Source: Streptomyces sp. SAI-127
GTDB lineage: Bacteria; Actinomycetota; Actinomycetes; Streptomycetales; Streptomycetaceae
Length of the DNA stretch: 64,000 bases
Reading direction: 5' to 3'
NCBI RefSeq assembly: GCF_029894425.1
Contig: NZ_JARXYJ010000001.1
Location: 3,410,001-3,474,000, forward strand
The position numbers were made by a program, and so were the translations under genes. Below, in pieces: positions 24,328-33,347 of this stretch. The number at the start of each line of letters is the position of its first letter. Positions within the stretch are counted from its first letter, which is position 1. The notes under the pieces were generated by a model. That model was not told where the DNA came from. It made no database searches and saw only the letters and a list, made by a program, of their open reading frames with translations.

Positions 24328-26054
24328 GGCCCACCCCGGCCGGGGCGACCCGGGCCCTGAGTCTGGTCGCGGTCGTCACCGCCGTAGGCCTGCTGCCGTG
24401 GTTGTCCGGCAGGGACCCCGCGCTGACCGTCCTGCGCGCCCGTTCCGCCGAGCAGGAGCCGACGAAGGAGGCCCTGGACGCCGTACGACAGGACCTCGGG
24501 CTGGACGCCGGTCCCCTTTCCCTGCTGTGTAGTTGGGCCGACGGCCTGCTGCGCGGGGACCTCGGCACCTCATGGGTGTCGGGGACGGACGTCCTGCCGT
24601 CGGTTCTCTCCGGGCTCCAGGTCTCGCTCGCGCTGATGGGCGCGGCCTTGGCGGTGGCGGTGCTGCTGGCCTGCGCGCTGGTCGCGCCCGTACTGGTGCG
24701 GGGGCGCCGGTCGGCCGGTGCGTGGGCCGCGATGCTGGCCGCCGTGCCCGAATTCCTGCTGGCCACCGTGGTGTTGCTGGTGTGCGGGGTGTGGCTGGGG
24801 TGGCTGCCGACGTCCGGCTGGCAGGGCCCCGAGTACATGGTGCTGCCCGCACTCGCCCTCGGCGTTCCGGCGGGTGGGCTGCTCGGGCGGCTGGTCGCGG
24901 ACCCGCTGCCCGCCGTGCTGGACGAACGATGGGTGGAGCTGTGGCGGGGTGCCGGGGTGAGCAGGTCGCTCATCGCCACGGCGGCCCTCAAGCGTGTACT
25001 CCCGCCCTTGGTACCGCAGTTCGGCATGGCGGCCGTCGGGTTGACCGGCGGTGCGGTCGCGGTGGAGACCGTTCTGGCCGTGCCGGGCATCGGACGTACC
25101 GCACTGGGTGCGGCCAAGTCCCAGGATCTCCCGCTGCTCCAGGGCGCGGTGCTCGCCCTGCTGCTGCTCGGGCCGGCGACCGGCGCCCTGGCCGCTCTGG
25201 TGCGGCGTCGGCTGCTGGGTCCGGCCCTGCGCGACGCCTCGCTCGTGCTCCCGCCGGCCCGCCCGGTCCGCACCCACCCGGCGGTCCCGGCCGCCCTCTT
25301 CGCCGTCCTCGCCGTGGCCATCGGCTGGGGCCTCCTTCGTGACCCGTACGCCGTGAACACGACGGACCGCCTCGCCGCTCCCTCCTGGACGCACCCGCTC
25401 GGCACCGACGGCCTCGGCCGGGACGTACTGGCCCGGCTCGGCCACGGCGCCGCCCCCACCGTCGGCACGGCGGCGGCCGTATGCCTGCTGAGCCTGCTGG
25501 CCGGACTGGCGCTGGGCTTCCTGCCGGGCGTCGCGGCGGGCGCGGCGGACATCGCCAACGCCCTGCCGCCGGTGATCGTCGGCATCCTGGTCGCCGCCGC
25601 GGCCGGACCCGGCACCGGCGGCGCGGCCCTCGCGGTCGCCCTCATCTCCTGGCCCCCGCCGGCCGCGCACGCGGCGGCACTCGTGCAGGAGGTCCGGGCG
25701 TCCGCCTTCCTCACCGCCCAACGGGCCATCGGCGCACCGCCCTTGTGGATCCTGACCCGGCACGTCCTGCCCTCGGTGGCCGCCCCCGTCGCCCGCCATG
25801 CCCTCCTGCGGCTGCCCGGCATCGCCCTCGCCCTGGCCTCCCTGGGCTTCCTCGGTCTGGGCGCCCAGCCGCCCGCGCCGGAATGGGGACTGCTCCTCGA
25901 CGAGTCCCGCGCCTACGTGGAACGCGCCCCGTGGGCCGCCCTCGCCCCGGCCGTGGCCCTCGCCCTGCTGGCCGGCCTCGCGGTCTCGGGGGCGTCGTAC
26001 ACGCAGGGGCGCGGTCCGAGAAGTACACGACAGGAGGCCGGAGTTGGAGTCTGA
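24324..26054 (+). CDS. Fused double permease of the ABC importer (DppB-DppC-like in one chain)
   Basis: 576 residues starting at GTG 24324, which overlaps the previous stop (GTGA). The N-terminal half is a DppB/NikB-like permease: SVLSGLQVSLALMGAALAVA, then VELWRGAGVSRSLIATAALK (EAA loop) and AVETVLAVPGIGRTALGAAK. After about residue 315 a DppC/NikC-like half follows: HPLGTDGLGRDVLARLGHGA (the family LGTDxxGRD motif), a second EAA-type loop (SAFLTAQRAIGAPPLWILTR) and FLGLGAQPPAPEWGLLLDES. About 11-12 membrane helices are expected. Separate B and C subunits are the rule, so the fusion is unusual. It is followed by two ATPase genes. Confidence 0.88.
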   Translation: MRPTPAGATRALSLVAVVTAVGLLPWLSGRDPALTVLRARSAEQEPTKEALDAVRQDLGLDAGPLSLLCSWADGLLRGDLGTSWVSGTDVLPSVLSGLQVSLALMGAALAVAVLLACALVAPVLVRGRRSAGAWAAMLAAVPEFLLATVVLLVCGVWLGWLPTSGWQGPEYMVLPALALGVPAGGLLGRLVADPLPAVLDERWVELWRGAGVSRSLIATAALKRVLPPLVPQFGMAAVGLTGGAVAVETVLAVPGIGRTALGAAKSQDLPLLQGAVLALLLLGPATGALAALVRRRLLGPALRDASLVLPPARPVRTHPAVPAALFAVLAVAIGWGLLRDPYAVNTTDRLAAPSWTHPLGTDGLGRDVLARLGHGAAPTVGTAAAVCLLSLLAGLALGFLPGVAAGAADIANALPPVIVGILVAAAAGPGTGGAALAVALISWPPPAAHAAALVQEVRASAFLTAQRAIGAPPLWILTRHVLPSVAAPVARHALLRLPGIALALASLGFLGLGAQPPAPEWGLLLDESRAYVERAPWAALAPAVALALLAGLAVSGASYTQGRGPRSTRQEAGVGV

Positions 26055-26964
26055 AGTACTGCTGTCGGTAGGCGATCTGCGGATCGCCTTCGCCGGAGTG
26101 GAGGCGGTGCGCGGGGTGTCCTTCGACATCCGGGCGCGCGAGGTGTTCGCCCTGGTCGGCGAGTCGGGCGCGGGCAAGAGCCTGACCGCGCGGGCGCTGC
26201 TCGGCATGCTGCCGAGGGAGGCCACGACGACGGGCACGGTCCGCCCCGACCTGTCCCGGGCACGGGGCCGCCGGATCGCCCTGGTCCCGCAGGACGCCCT
26301 CTCGGCACTGTCCCCCGTCCACCCGGTCGGCGACCAACTCGCCGCCGCCGTACGGTCGGTACGGCGGGTGGGCCGACGGGAGGCGCGCGCCCTCGCGGTG
26401 GCCGCGCTGGACCGGGTGGGCATCCCCGACGCCGCCCGCCGGGCCCGTGCCCACCCGCACGAGTACTCCGGCGGTATGCGCCAGCGGGCGGTCGTCGCGA
26501 TGGCCACGATCAACGAGCCGGACATCCTGGTCGCCGACGAACCCACCACCGCCCTGGACACCGACCATCGCGAGCTGGTGCTCCAACTCCTGGCGGAGCA
26601 GAGGGAGTCGAAGGGCACGGCGCTGGTACTGGTCACCCACGACATGGACGCGGTACGGCGGCACGCGCACCGGGTGCTGGTGATGTACGCCGGCCGCGCG
26701 GTGGAGACGGGCCCGGCACGCGAGGTCCTGGCGCATCCCCGGGCCCCGTACACCGCGGGCCTTCTCGCGTCCCTCCCGGAGAACGCGCGGGGACGCCGTC
26801 TCGTCGCCCTTCCCGGCTCGCCGCCGGCCCCGGGCACCCTCCCCCCGGGCTGCGCCTTCGCCCCGCGCTGCGCCCTGGCGACGGACGTGTGCCACCACAG
26901 GGAACCGGAACCGCGGCAGCCGGACGACCGGACGGTCGCCTGTCACCACTGGGAGAAAGTGTGA
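26044..26964 (+). CDS. ABC importer ATPase 1 (DppD/NikD-like)
   Basis: 306 residues starting at TTG 26044, preceded by AGGAGG and overlapping the permease stop by 11 nt. The Walker A motif is LVGESGAGKSLTA, the Q-loop ALVPQDALSALSPVHPVG, the signature HEYSGGMRQRAVVAMA, Walker B DILVADEPTTALD and the switch His VTHDMDAV. The C-terminal extension PGCAFAPRCALATDVCHH is the Cys-rich oligopeptide/dipeptide transporter C-terminal motif. It powers the fused permease together with ATPase 2. The longer upstream open frame is only the antisense-like extension of the permease region. Confidence 0.9.
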   Translation: MESEVLLSVGDLRIAFAGVEAVRGVSFDIRAREVFALVGESGAGKSLTARALLGMLPREATTTGTVRPDLSRARGRRIALVPQDALSALSPVHPVGDQLAAAVRSVRRVGRREARALAVAALDRVGIPDAARRARAHPHEYSGGMRQRAVVAMATINEPDILVADEPTTALDTDHRELVLQLLAEQRESKGTALVLVTHDMDAVRRHAHRVLVMYAGRAVETGPAREVLAHPRAPYTAGLLASLPENARGRRLVALPGSPPAPGTLPPGCAFAPRCALATDVCHHREPEPRQPDDRTVACHHWEKV

Positions 26965-27644
26965 GCACACCCCTTCTCGACGTCCGCGACCTGGTCGTGC
27001 GCCACGGCACGGTCACGGCGGTGGATCACGTGTCCTTCTCGCTGTCGGAAGGCGAGACCCTCGCGCTCGACGGCCCGAGCGGCTGCGGCAAGTCGTCCAC
27101 CGCCCATGCCGTACTCCAGTTGCGCCGCCCGTCCGGCGGTGAAGTCCGCTTCGAGGGCCGGGAGTTGACCGCACTGTCCGACCGCGAGCTGCGCCCGCTG
27201 CGCCCCCGGATGCAGCCCGTCTTCCAGGACCCGTACGGCTCCCTGAGCCCCCGCCACCGCATCCGGGACGCGGTGGCGGAACCGCTGAGGCTCAAGGGGC
27301 TGAGGCCCACGCGCGCCCGGATCGCCGGACTCCTCGACCGGGTCGGCCTGGACCCGTCGTACGGCGACCGCCGCCCGCACGAGCTGTCCGGCGGTCAGTG
27401 TCAACGCGTGGGCATAGCACGGGCGTTGGCGTGCGAACCGAGGCTGCTGGTGCTGGACGAGCCGGTGTCGGCACTGGACCCCTCCGTCCGGGCCGGGATC
27501 CTCAATCTCCTCGCCGATCTCCAGGACGAGCTGGGGCTCGGCTACCTGTTCATCTGCCACGACCGGGCGGTCGTACGGCATTTCGCGGACCGTGTCCTGG
27601 AGATGCGGGAGGGGCGCATCACGCGCGCGTGGCGGCCTCGATGA
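26961..27644 (+). CDS. ABC importer ATPase 2 (DppF/NikE-like, short)
   Basis: 227 residues starting at GTG 26961, overlapping the ATPase 1 stop (GTGA). Walker A is DGPSGCGKSSTAHA, the Q-loop QPVFQDPYGSLSPRHRI, the signature ELSGGQCQRVGIARAL, Walker B LLVLDEPVSALD and the switch His ICHDRAVV. It lacks the roughly 100-residue C-terminal extension of OppF-type proteins, which is normal for NikE/CntF-like members and supports a metal-chelate rather than oligopeptide system. The 3' end overlaps the convergent TetR gene by 26 bp. Confidence 0.88.
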   Translation: MSTPLLDVRDLVVRHGTVTAVDHVSFSLSEGETLALDGPSGCGKSSTAHAVLQLRRPSGGEVRFEGRELTALSDRELRPLRPRMQPVFQDPYGSLSPRHRIRDAVAEPLRLKGLRPTRARIAGLLDRVGLDPSYGDRRPHELSGGQCQRVGIARALACEPRLLVLDEPVSALDPSVRAGILNLLADLQDELGLGYLFICHDRAVVRHFADRVLEMREGRITRAWRPR

Positions 27645-28191
27645 CCTGCCGCAGGCCCTCGGTGAGGGTGTCCGCGTCGGGCGCGCTCCTGGGGTCGAAG
27701 GCCCACTGGCCGATGAGTCCGGTCATCAGCGCCAGATAGAACCGGCCGAGGGTGTCGGCGGTCTCGTCCGTCACCTCCTCCTCCGGCACGCCCATGAGCA
27801 TGGCGACCAGGCCCCGGCCACCCTCGCGCTGTGCGCGCACCAACTGGTCGCGCACCTCAGGCAGTTGGTCACCCATACCCATGACCTCCAGGCTGAGCCG
27901 CCACAGCGAGCCGGGCTCCCGCATGGTGTCGACGATGCTGGCCCACACCTCCCGGAAGCGCTCCAGCGAGCCGGGCGCACCGGTGAAACCGTCGCCCCCC
28001 TCGAAGGACACGTCCTCCACCAGCGCGATGTACGCCTGCCCCAGCAGCGCGTCCTTCGAGCCGTAGTGATAGCCGATGGACGCCAGGTTCGTCCCGGACT
28101 CCTTGACGATGTCCCGCGCGGTCGTCCGCAGGAACCCCTTCTCCAGCAGGCAGCGCTTGGCGCCTTCGAGCAGATCCTCGCGATGTCCCAT
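27619..28191 (-). CDS. TetR family repressor of the divergent MFS exporter
   Basis: 190 residues. The N-terminal TetR helix-turn-helix is LLEGAKRCLLEKGFLRTTAR then DIVKESGTNLASIGYHYGSK, with the usual Y-H-Y-G after the recognition helix. The C-terminal ligand/dimer domain is helical (FRLALMTGLIGQWA-like segment near the end). It is transcribed away from the MFS gene across a 76-bp intergenic region containing three direct repeats, and probably represses both genes until a drug binds. The 3' end overlaps the ABC ATPase gene. Confidence 0.9.
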   Translation of the reverse strand: MGHREDLLEGAKRCLLEKGFLRTTARDIVKESGTNLASIGYHYGSKDALLGQAYIALVEDVSFEGGDGFTGAPGSLERFREVWASIVDTMREPGSLWRLSLEVMGMGDQLPEVRDQLVRAQREGGRGLVAMLMGVPEEEVTDETADTLGRFYLALMTGLIGQWAFDPRSAPDADTLTEGLRQVIEAATRA

Positions 28192-28208
28192 GCGCTCAGC
28201 CTATCTAG

Positions 28209-28241
28209 ACAAGCGATTTATACAAGCGTCATAGACAAGCG
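28209..28241. promoter_or_regulatory. Three ACAAGCG direct repeats at 13-bp spacing (candidate TetR operator)
   Basis: ACAAGCG begins at 28209, 28222 and 28235. The first and third are extended to AGACAAGCG. The third overlaps the MFS -35 box, so an occupied site would block the promoter. TetR proteins normally use inverted repeats, so this arrangement is unusual. Confidence 0.55.
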
Positions 28242-28260
28242 TTTAAGACGACCGTATAGT
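28232..28260 (+). promoter_or_regulatory. MFS promoter predicting a leaderless mRNA
   Basis: TAGACA (28232-28237), 17 bp, TATAGT (28255-28260). The expected start point 6-7 bp later coincides with the A of the ATG at 28268, and no Shine-Dalgarno is present. Confidence 0.65.
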
Positions 28261-28267
28261 CGCCGTC

Positions 28268-29800
28268 ATGACGAACCCGACGAGCACCACCACCCCGTCC
28301 GGCCGCGCCGGCCGCCGTGAATGGACCGCCCTCGCCGTCCTGATGCTTCCGCTGCTCCTGGTCTCGATGGACGTCTCCGTCCTCTACTTCGCGATCCCGG
28401 CGATCAGCGCGGACCTGGAGCCGAGCGGCACCCAGCAGCTGTGGATCTTCGACATCTACGCCTTCGTCCTGGCCGGACTGCTGATGACGATGGGCTCCGT
28501 GGGCGACCGCATCGGCCGCCGCAGGCTCCTGCTGATCGGCGCGGTGGCCTTCGGCACCGCCTCGCTGATCGCCGCTTACGCGAACAGCGCGGAGACCCTC
28601 ATCGCGGCCCGGGCGGTCCTCGGCATCGGCGGCGCGACCCTGATGCCGTCGACGATGGCGCTGATCCGCACGATGTTCGCCGACCCCGGACAGCGCGCGA
28701 AGGCGATCGGCATGTGGTCCGGCGTGATGACGGCCGGGATCGCGCTCGGTTCGGTGATGAGCGGTGTGCTGGTCGAGTACTTCTGGTGGGGCTCGGTCTT
28801 CCTGGTCAACCTGCCCGCGATGGTGCTGCTCCTGGTCCTCGGCCCGATCCTGCTGCCCGAGTCGAAGGCCGCCTCGCCCGGCCGGTTCGACTGGCTGAGC
28901 GTCCCCCTGTCGATGGCCGCGGTGCTGCCCGTCGTCTACGGCCTGAAGGAGATCCCGTCCGAGGGCTGGAACGTCCGTTACGTCGTCTCGATCACCGTCG
29001 GTCTGCTCTTCGCGGTCCTCTTCGTGCACCGCCAGCGCACCACGGCCTCCCCGATGATCTCCCCGGCGCTGTTCCGCGGCCGCGGTTTCGGGCCCTCCGT
29101 CGCGCTCAACCTCATCTCCTCGTTCGCGATGATGGGCTCGGCCTACTTCACCACGCAGTACCTGCAGTCGGTGCTCGGCAAGAGCGCGCTGGAGGCGGCC
29201 CTGTGGGCGCTGCTGCCCTCGGTGCCTATCGGCGCCGCGGCCCCGATCGCGACCTCCCTGGTCCAGAAGGGCGTCGACCGCGCCCACGTCGTCACCGCCG
29301 GCTTCGCGATCGGCGCGGTCGGCTACGCGCTGCTCGCGTTCACCGGCACGGACTCGATGTGGCCGGCCCTGACCGCGTGCGGTGTCCTCGCCGTCGGCGT
29401 CGTCACCGTGATCTCGCAGATCACGGACCTCGCGATGAGCAGCGCCCCGCTGGAGCGGGCCGGCTCGGCGTCCTCCCTGATGGAGACCGGCGCGGAGTTC
29501 GGCGGCGCCCTCGGCATGGCGGTCCTCGGCTCCATCGGTACGGCGGTCTACCGCCACGAGATGCCGGATGCGGCGCCGGATGCGGCGCGGGAGACGCTGG
29601 GCGGGGCGCTCGCGGTGGCCGACCGGTTCCCGGGCCTCGCGACGGCGGCCCGGGAGGCGTTCACCAGCGGAATGCAGGGCGCGGCGATCGCGGGGGCGGT
29701 GGTGCTGGTCGGGGCGGCGGGCCTGGCGGCGCTGACGCTGCGAGGAGTCGACGTGCGCAAGGAGGCGCCGGAGCCGGAACCGGAGAAGTCACTCGCGTGA
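28268..29800 (+). CDS. MFS multidrug exporter, DHA2 (14-TM, EmrB/QacA/SmvA) type
   Basis: 510 residues with about 14 hydrophobic segments. Motif D1-like LLLVSMDVSVLYFAIPAISA is in TM1, motif A GSVGDRIGRRRLLLIG in loop 2-3, and motif C-like GVMTAGIALGSVMSG in TM5. The layout matches drug:H+ antiporters that export dyes, quaternary amines or antibiotics. It is controlled by the divergent TetR protein through the repeats at 28209-28241, and is probably translated from a leaderless transcript. It ends at a strong bidirectional hairpin facing serA. Confidence 0.92.
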   Translation: MTNPTSTTTPSGRAGRREWTALAVLMLPLLLVSMDVSVLYFAIPAISADLEPSGTQQLWIFDIYAFVLAGLLMTMGSVGDRIGRRRLLLIGAVAFGTASLIAAYANSAETLIAARAVLGIGGATLMPSTMALIRTMFADPGQRAKAIGMWSGVMTAGIALGSVMSGVLVEYFWWGSVFLVNLPAMVLLLVLGPILLPESKAASPGRFDWLSVPLSMAAVLPVVYGLKEIPSEGWNVRYVVSITVGLLFAVLFVHRQRTTASPMISPALFRGRGFGPSVALNLISSFAMMGSAYFTTQYLQSVLGKSALEAALWALLPSVPIGAAAPIATSLVQKGVDRAHVVTAGFAIGAVGYALLAFTGTDSMWPALTACGVLAVGVVTVISQITDLAMSSAPLERAGSASSLMETGAEFGGALGMAVLGSIGTAVYRHEMPDAAPDAARETLGGALAVADRFPGLATAAREAFTSGMQGAAIAGAVVLVGAAGLAALTLRGVDVRKEAPEPEPEKSLA

Positions 29801-29816
29801 GCTCGCAGGAGAAAGA

Positions 29817-29852
29817 GGCTGGGCGGACCGGGACTTCCCGATCCGCCCAGCC
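29817..29852. terminator. Bidirectional terminator between MFS exporter and serA
   Basis: A perfect 11-bp stem GGCTGGGCGGA/TCCGCCCAGCC (29817-29827 and 29842-29852) with a 14-nt loop, between convergent genes. Confidence 0.8.
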
Positions 29853-29867
29853 CTCTGCCGTGAAGCG

Positions 29868-31457
29868 TCAGACCAGGTTCACCGCACGGGCCGACGTCGC
29901 CCCGATCTCCTCGGCCACCTCGGTCAGCACACCCGCGGGCACCGTGTCGTCGACGGTGAGGACCGCGAGCGCCTCGCCACCGGCGATCGCCCGCGACACC
30001 TGCATACCGGCGATGTTGATACCGGCCTCGCCGAAGATACGGCCGACCGTGCCGACGACGCCGGGACGGTCCTCGTACTTGAGGACGACCATGTGGTCGG
30101 CGAGGGCCAGGTCGACGTCGTACTCACCGACCGCGACGATCTTCTGGAGGTGCTTGGGGCCGGCCAGCGTGCCGGAGACCGACACCTCCTCGCCGCTGCC
30201 GAGCGTGCCGCGCACGGTGACGACGTTGCGGTGGTCGGCCGACTCCGAGCTGGTCGTCAGCCGCACCTCGACGCCGCGCTCCTGGGCGAACAGCGGCGCG
30301 TTGACGTACGACACCGTCTCGGCGACGACGTCCTCGAAGACACCCTTGAGGGCGGACAGCTCCAGCACCTTCACGTCGTGCTGGGTGATCTCGCCGTACA
30401 CCTCGACGTCGAGGCGGACCGCGACCTCACCGGCGAGCGCGGTGAAGATCCGGCCGAGGCGCTCGGCGAGGGGCAGGCCCGGCTTGACGTCCTCGGCGAT
30501 GACGCCGCCCTGGACGTTCACCGCGTCGGGCACGAGCTCACCGGCGAGGGCGAGGCGCACCGAGCGGGCGACGGCGATACCGGCCTTCTCCTGGGCCTCG
30601 TCGGTGGAGGCACCGAGGTGCGGGGTGGCGACGACCTGGTCGAACTCGAACAGCGGGGAGTCCGTGCAGGGTTCCTTCGCGTACACGTCGAGACCGGCAC
30701 CGGCGACCCGGCCCTCCTTGAGGGCGGAGTACAGCGCCTCCTCGTCGACGATCCCGCCGCGCGCGGCGTTGACGATCCGCACGCTCGGCTTGACCTTGCG
30801 CAGCGCCTCGTCGCCGATGAGACCGACGGTCTCGGGCGTCTTGGGCAGGTGGACGGTGATGAAGTCGGAGACCTCGAGCAGCTCGTCCAGGGAGAGCACC
30901 TTGACGCCCATCTGGGCGGCGCGGGCGGGCTGGATGTAGGGGTCGTAGGCGACGACCTTCATGCCGAAGCCGGACATGCGCTGGGCGACCAGCGCACCGA
31001 TCCGGCCCAGACCCACGACACCGAGGGTCTTCTCGGCGAGCTCCACGCCCGTGTACTTGCTGCGCTTCCACTCGCCGTTCTTCAGCGCGGCGTTGGCCTG
31101 CGGAATGTGGCGGGCGGTGGCGACGAGGAGACCGCAGGCCAGTTCGGCGGCGGTCACGATGTTCGAGGTGGGGGCGTTGACGACCATCACGCCGGCCTTG
31201 GTGGCGGCGGAGACGTCGACGTTGTCCAGGCCGACGCCGGCTCGTGCGACGACCTTCAGCTTGTTCGCGGCGGCGATCGCCTCGGCGTCCACCTTGGTGG
31301 CGGAGCGGATCAGGATCGCGTCGACTTCGGCGATGGCCGGGAGCAGTTCGGCGCGGTCCGCTCCGTTGCAGTGCCGGATCTCGAAGTCGGGGCCAAGCGC
31401 GTCCACAGTCGCGGGCGACAGCTCTTCAGCGATGAGTACGACGGGTTTCGAGCTCAC
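29868..31457 (-). CDS. serA: D-3-phosphoglycerate dehydrogenase
   Basis: 529 residues, long actinobacterial type. It oxidises 3-phosphoglycerate with NAD+, the first step of serine synthesis. Visible motifs are the NAD fold GVVGLGRIGALVAQRM, catalytic Arg in IVNAARGGIVDEEAL, Glu in GLDVYAKEPCTDSPLF and His in VVATPHLGASTDEAQ. An intervening domain follows (about 320-450), then a C-terminal ACT domain (HMVVLKYEDRPGVVGTVGRI, NIAGMQVSRAIAGGEALAVL), the serine-sensing regulatory site. GTG 31457 was chosen (GAGGA at 6-nt spacing). GTG 31469 is an alternative. It follows ilvC but is separated by its terminator. Confidence 0.95.
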   Translation of the reverse strand: MSSKPVVLIAEELSPATVDALGPDFEIRHCNGADRAELLPAIAEVDAILIRSATKVDAEAIAAANKLKVVARAGVGLDNVDVSAATKAGVMVVNAPTSNIVTAAELACGLLVATARHIPQANAALKNGEWKRSKYTGVELAEKTLGVVGLGRIGALVAQRMSGFGMKVVAYDPYIQPARAAQMGVKVLSLDELLEVSDFITVHLPKTPETVGLIGDEALRKVKPSVRIVNAARGGIVDEEALYSALKEGRVAGAGLDVYAKEPCTDSPLFEFDQVVATPHLGASTDEAQEKAGIAVARSVRLALAGELVPDAVNVQGGVIAEDVKPGLPLAERLGRIFTALAGEVAVRLDVEVYGEITQHDVKVLELSALKGVFEDVVAETVSYVNAPLFAQERGVEVRLTTSSESADHRNVVTVRGTLGSGEEVSVSGTLAGPKHLQKIVAVGEYDVDLALADHMVVLKYEDRPGVVGTVGRIFGEAGINIAGMQVSRAIAGGEALAVLTVDDTVPAGVLTEVAEEIGATSARAVNLV

Positions 31458-31649
31458 GTGAGTCCTCACAAGTCCAATGCGGACGGCCGTCCCGACGGCC
31501 GCAGGCGGTGGAGGGGTGCTTGCCGCGTTGGAGACGCACGACGCTGTGGGCCTGACGCGTATGTAGTACGGCAGTGTAGTGGCGTCGAGACGGTCGCCCC
31601 GCGCCTCTGCGGAAGGATCACCCGTCCGTGATGCGACGGGTTGGACAAC

Positions 31650-31676
31650 GGGGCCGGAGCTGTCTGCTCCGGCCCC
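31650..31676 (-). terminator. ilvC terminator
   Basis: A perfect 10-bp stem GGGGCCGGAG/CTCCGGCCCC with a 7-nt loop lies 12 bp after the ilvC stop. Confidence 0.8.
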
Positions 31677-31688
31677 CTGGCCTGAGAC

Positions 31689-32798
<1,110 letters not shown>

Positions 32799-33326
32799 CT
32801 ACGCGCTGCGGTCGAGCGCGCGCAGCGAGCGGTCCGTGATCGAACGGGCGCCGCGGCCGATCGCGATGGTGCCCGACTGGACCAGCTCCTTGATGCCGAA
32901 GGGCTCCAGCATCTTCAGCATCGCGGACAGCTTCTCGCCGCTGCCGGTGGCCTCGATGGTGACGGCCTCCGGGGAGACGTCGACGGTCTTGGCGCGGAAC
33001 AGCTGGACGATCTCGACGATCTGGGAGCGCGTCTCGTTGTCGGCGCGCACCTTCACCAGAACGAGTTCGCGCTGAACGGCCGAGCCGGGTTCCAGCTCGA
33101 CGATCTTCAGCACGTTGACGAGCTTGTTGAGCTGCTTGGTCACCTGCTCCAGCGGCAGTTCCTCGATCACGTTGACCACGATGGTGATCCGGGAGATCTC
33201 GGGGTGCTCGGTGACACCGACCGCGAGCGAGTCGATGTTGAAGCCGCGCCGGGAGAACAGGGCGGCGATCCGGGCGAGGATGCCCGGGGTGTTCTCCACC
33301 AGGACGGAGAGCGTGTGCTTGGACAT
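32799..33326 (-). CDS. ilvN: Acetolactate synthase small (regulatory) subunit
   Basis: 175 residues with an N-terminal ACT domain: HTLSVLVENTPGILARIAAL, FSRRGFNIDSLAVGVTEHPE, and RITIVVNVIEELPLEQVTKQ. The C-terminal domain contains LVLVKVRADNETRSQIVEIV and EKLSAMLKMLEPFGIKELVQ. It binds valine and confers feedback inhibition and full activity on the large subunit. It lies 21 bp downstream of ilvB and is co-transcribed with it. Confidence 0.96.
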   Translation of the reverse strand: MSKHTLSVLVENTPGILARIAALFSRRGFNIDSLAVGVTEHPEISRITIVVNVIEELPLEQVTKQLNKLVNVLKIVELEPGSAVQRELVLVKVRADNETRSQIVEIVQLFRAKTVDVSPEAVTIEATGSGEKLSAMLKMLEPFGIKELVQSGTIAIGRGARSITDRSLRALDRSA

Positions 33327-33347
33327 GATCTTTTACGTCTCTCTCGC

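Noticed and set aside
24570..26837. Minus-strand open frame antisense to the ABC importer
   Set aside because: Low-complexity Arg/Gln/Gly translation fully covered by plus-strand genes with strong family motifs.
28321..30939. 872-codon plus-strand open frame inside the MFS/serA region
   Set aside because: Frame-shifted shadow of the MFS exporter and antisense of serA; the translation is Arg/Pro-rich without known motifs.
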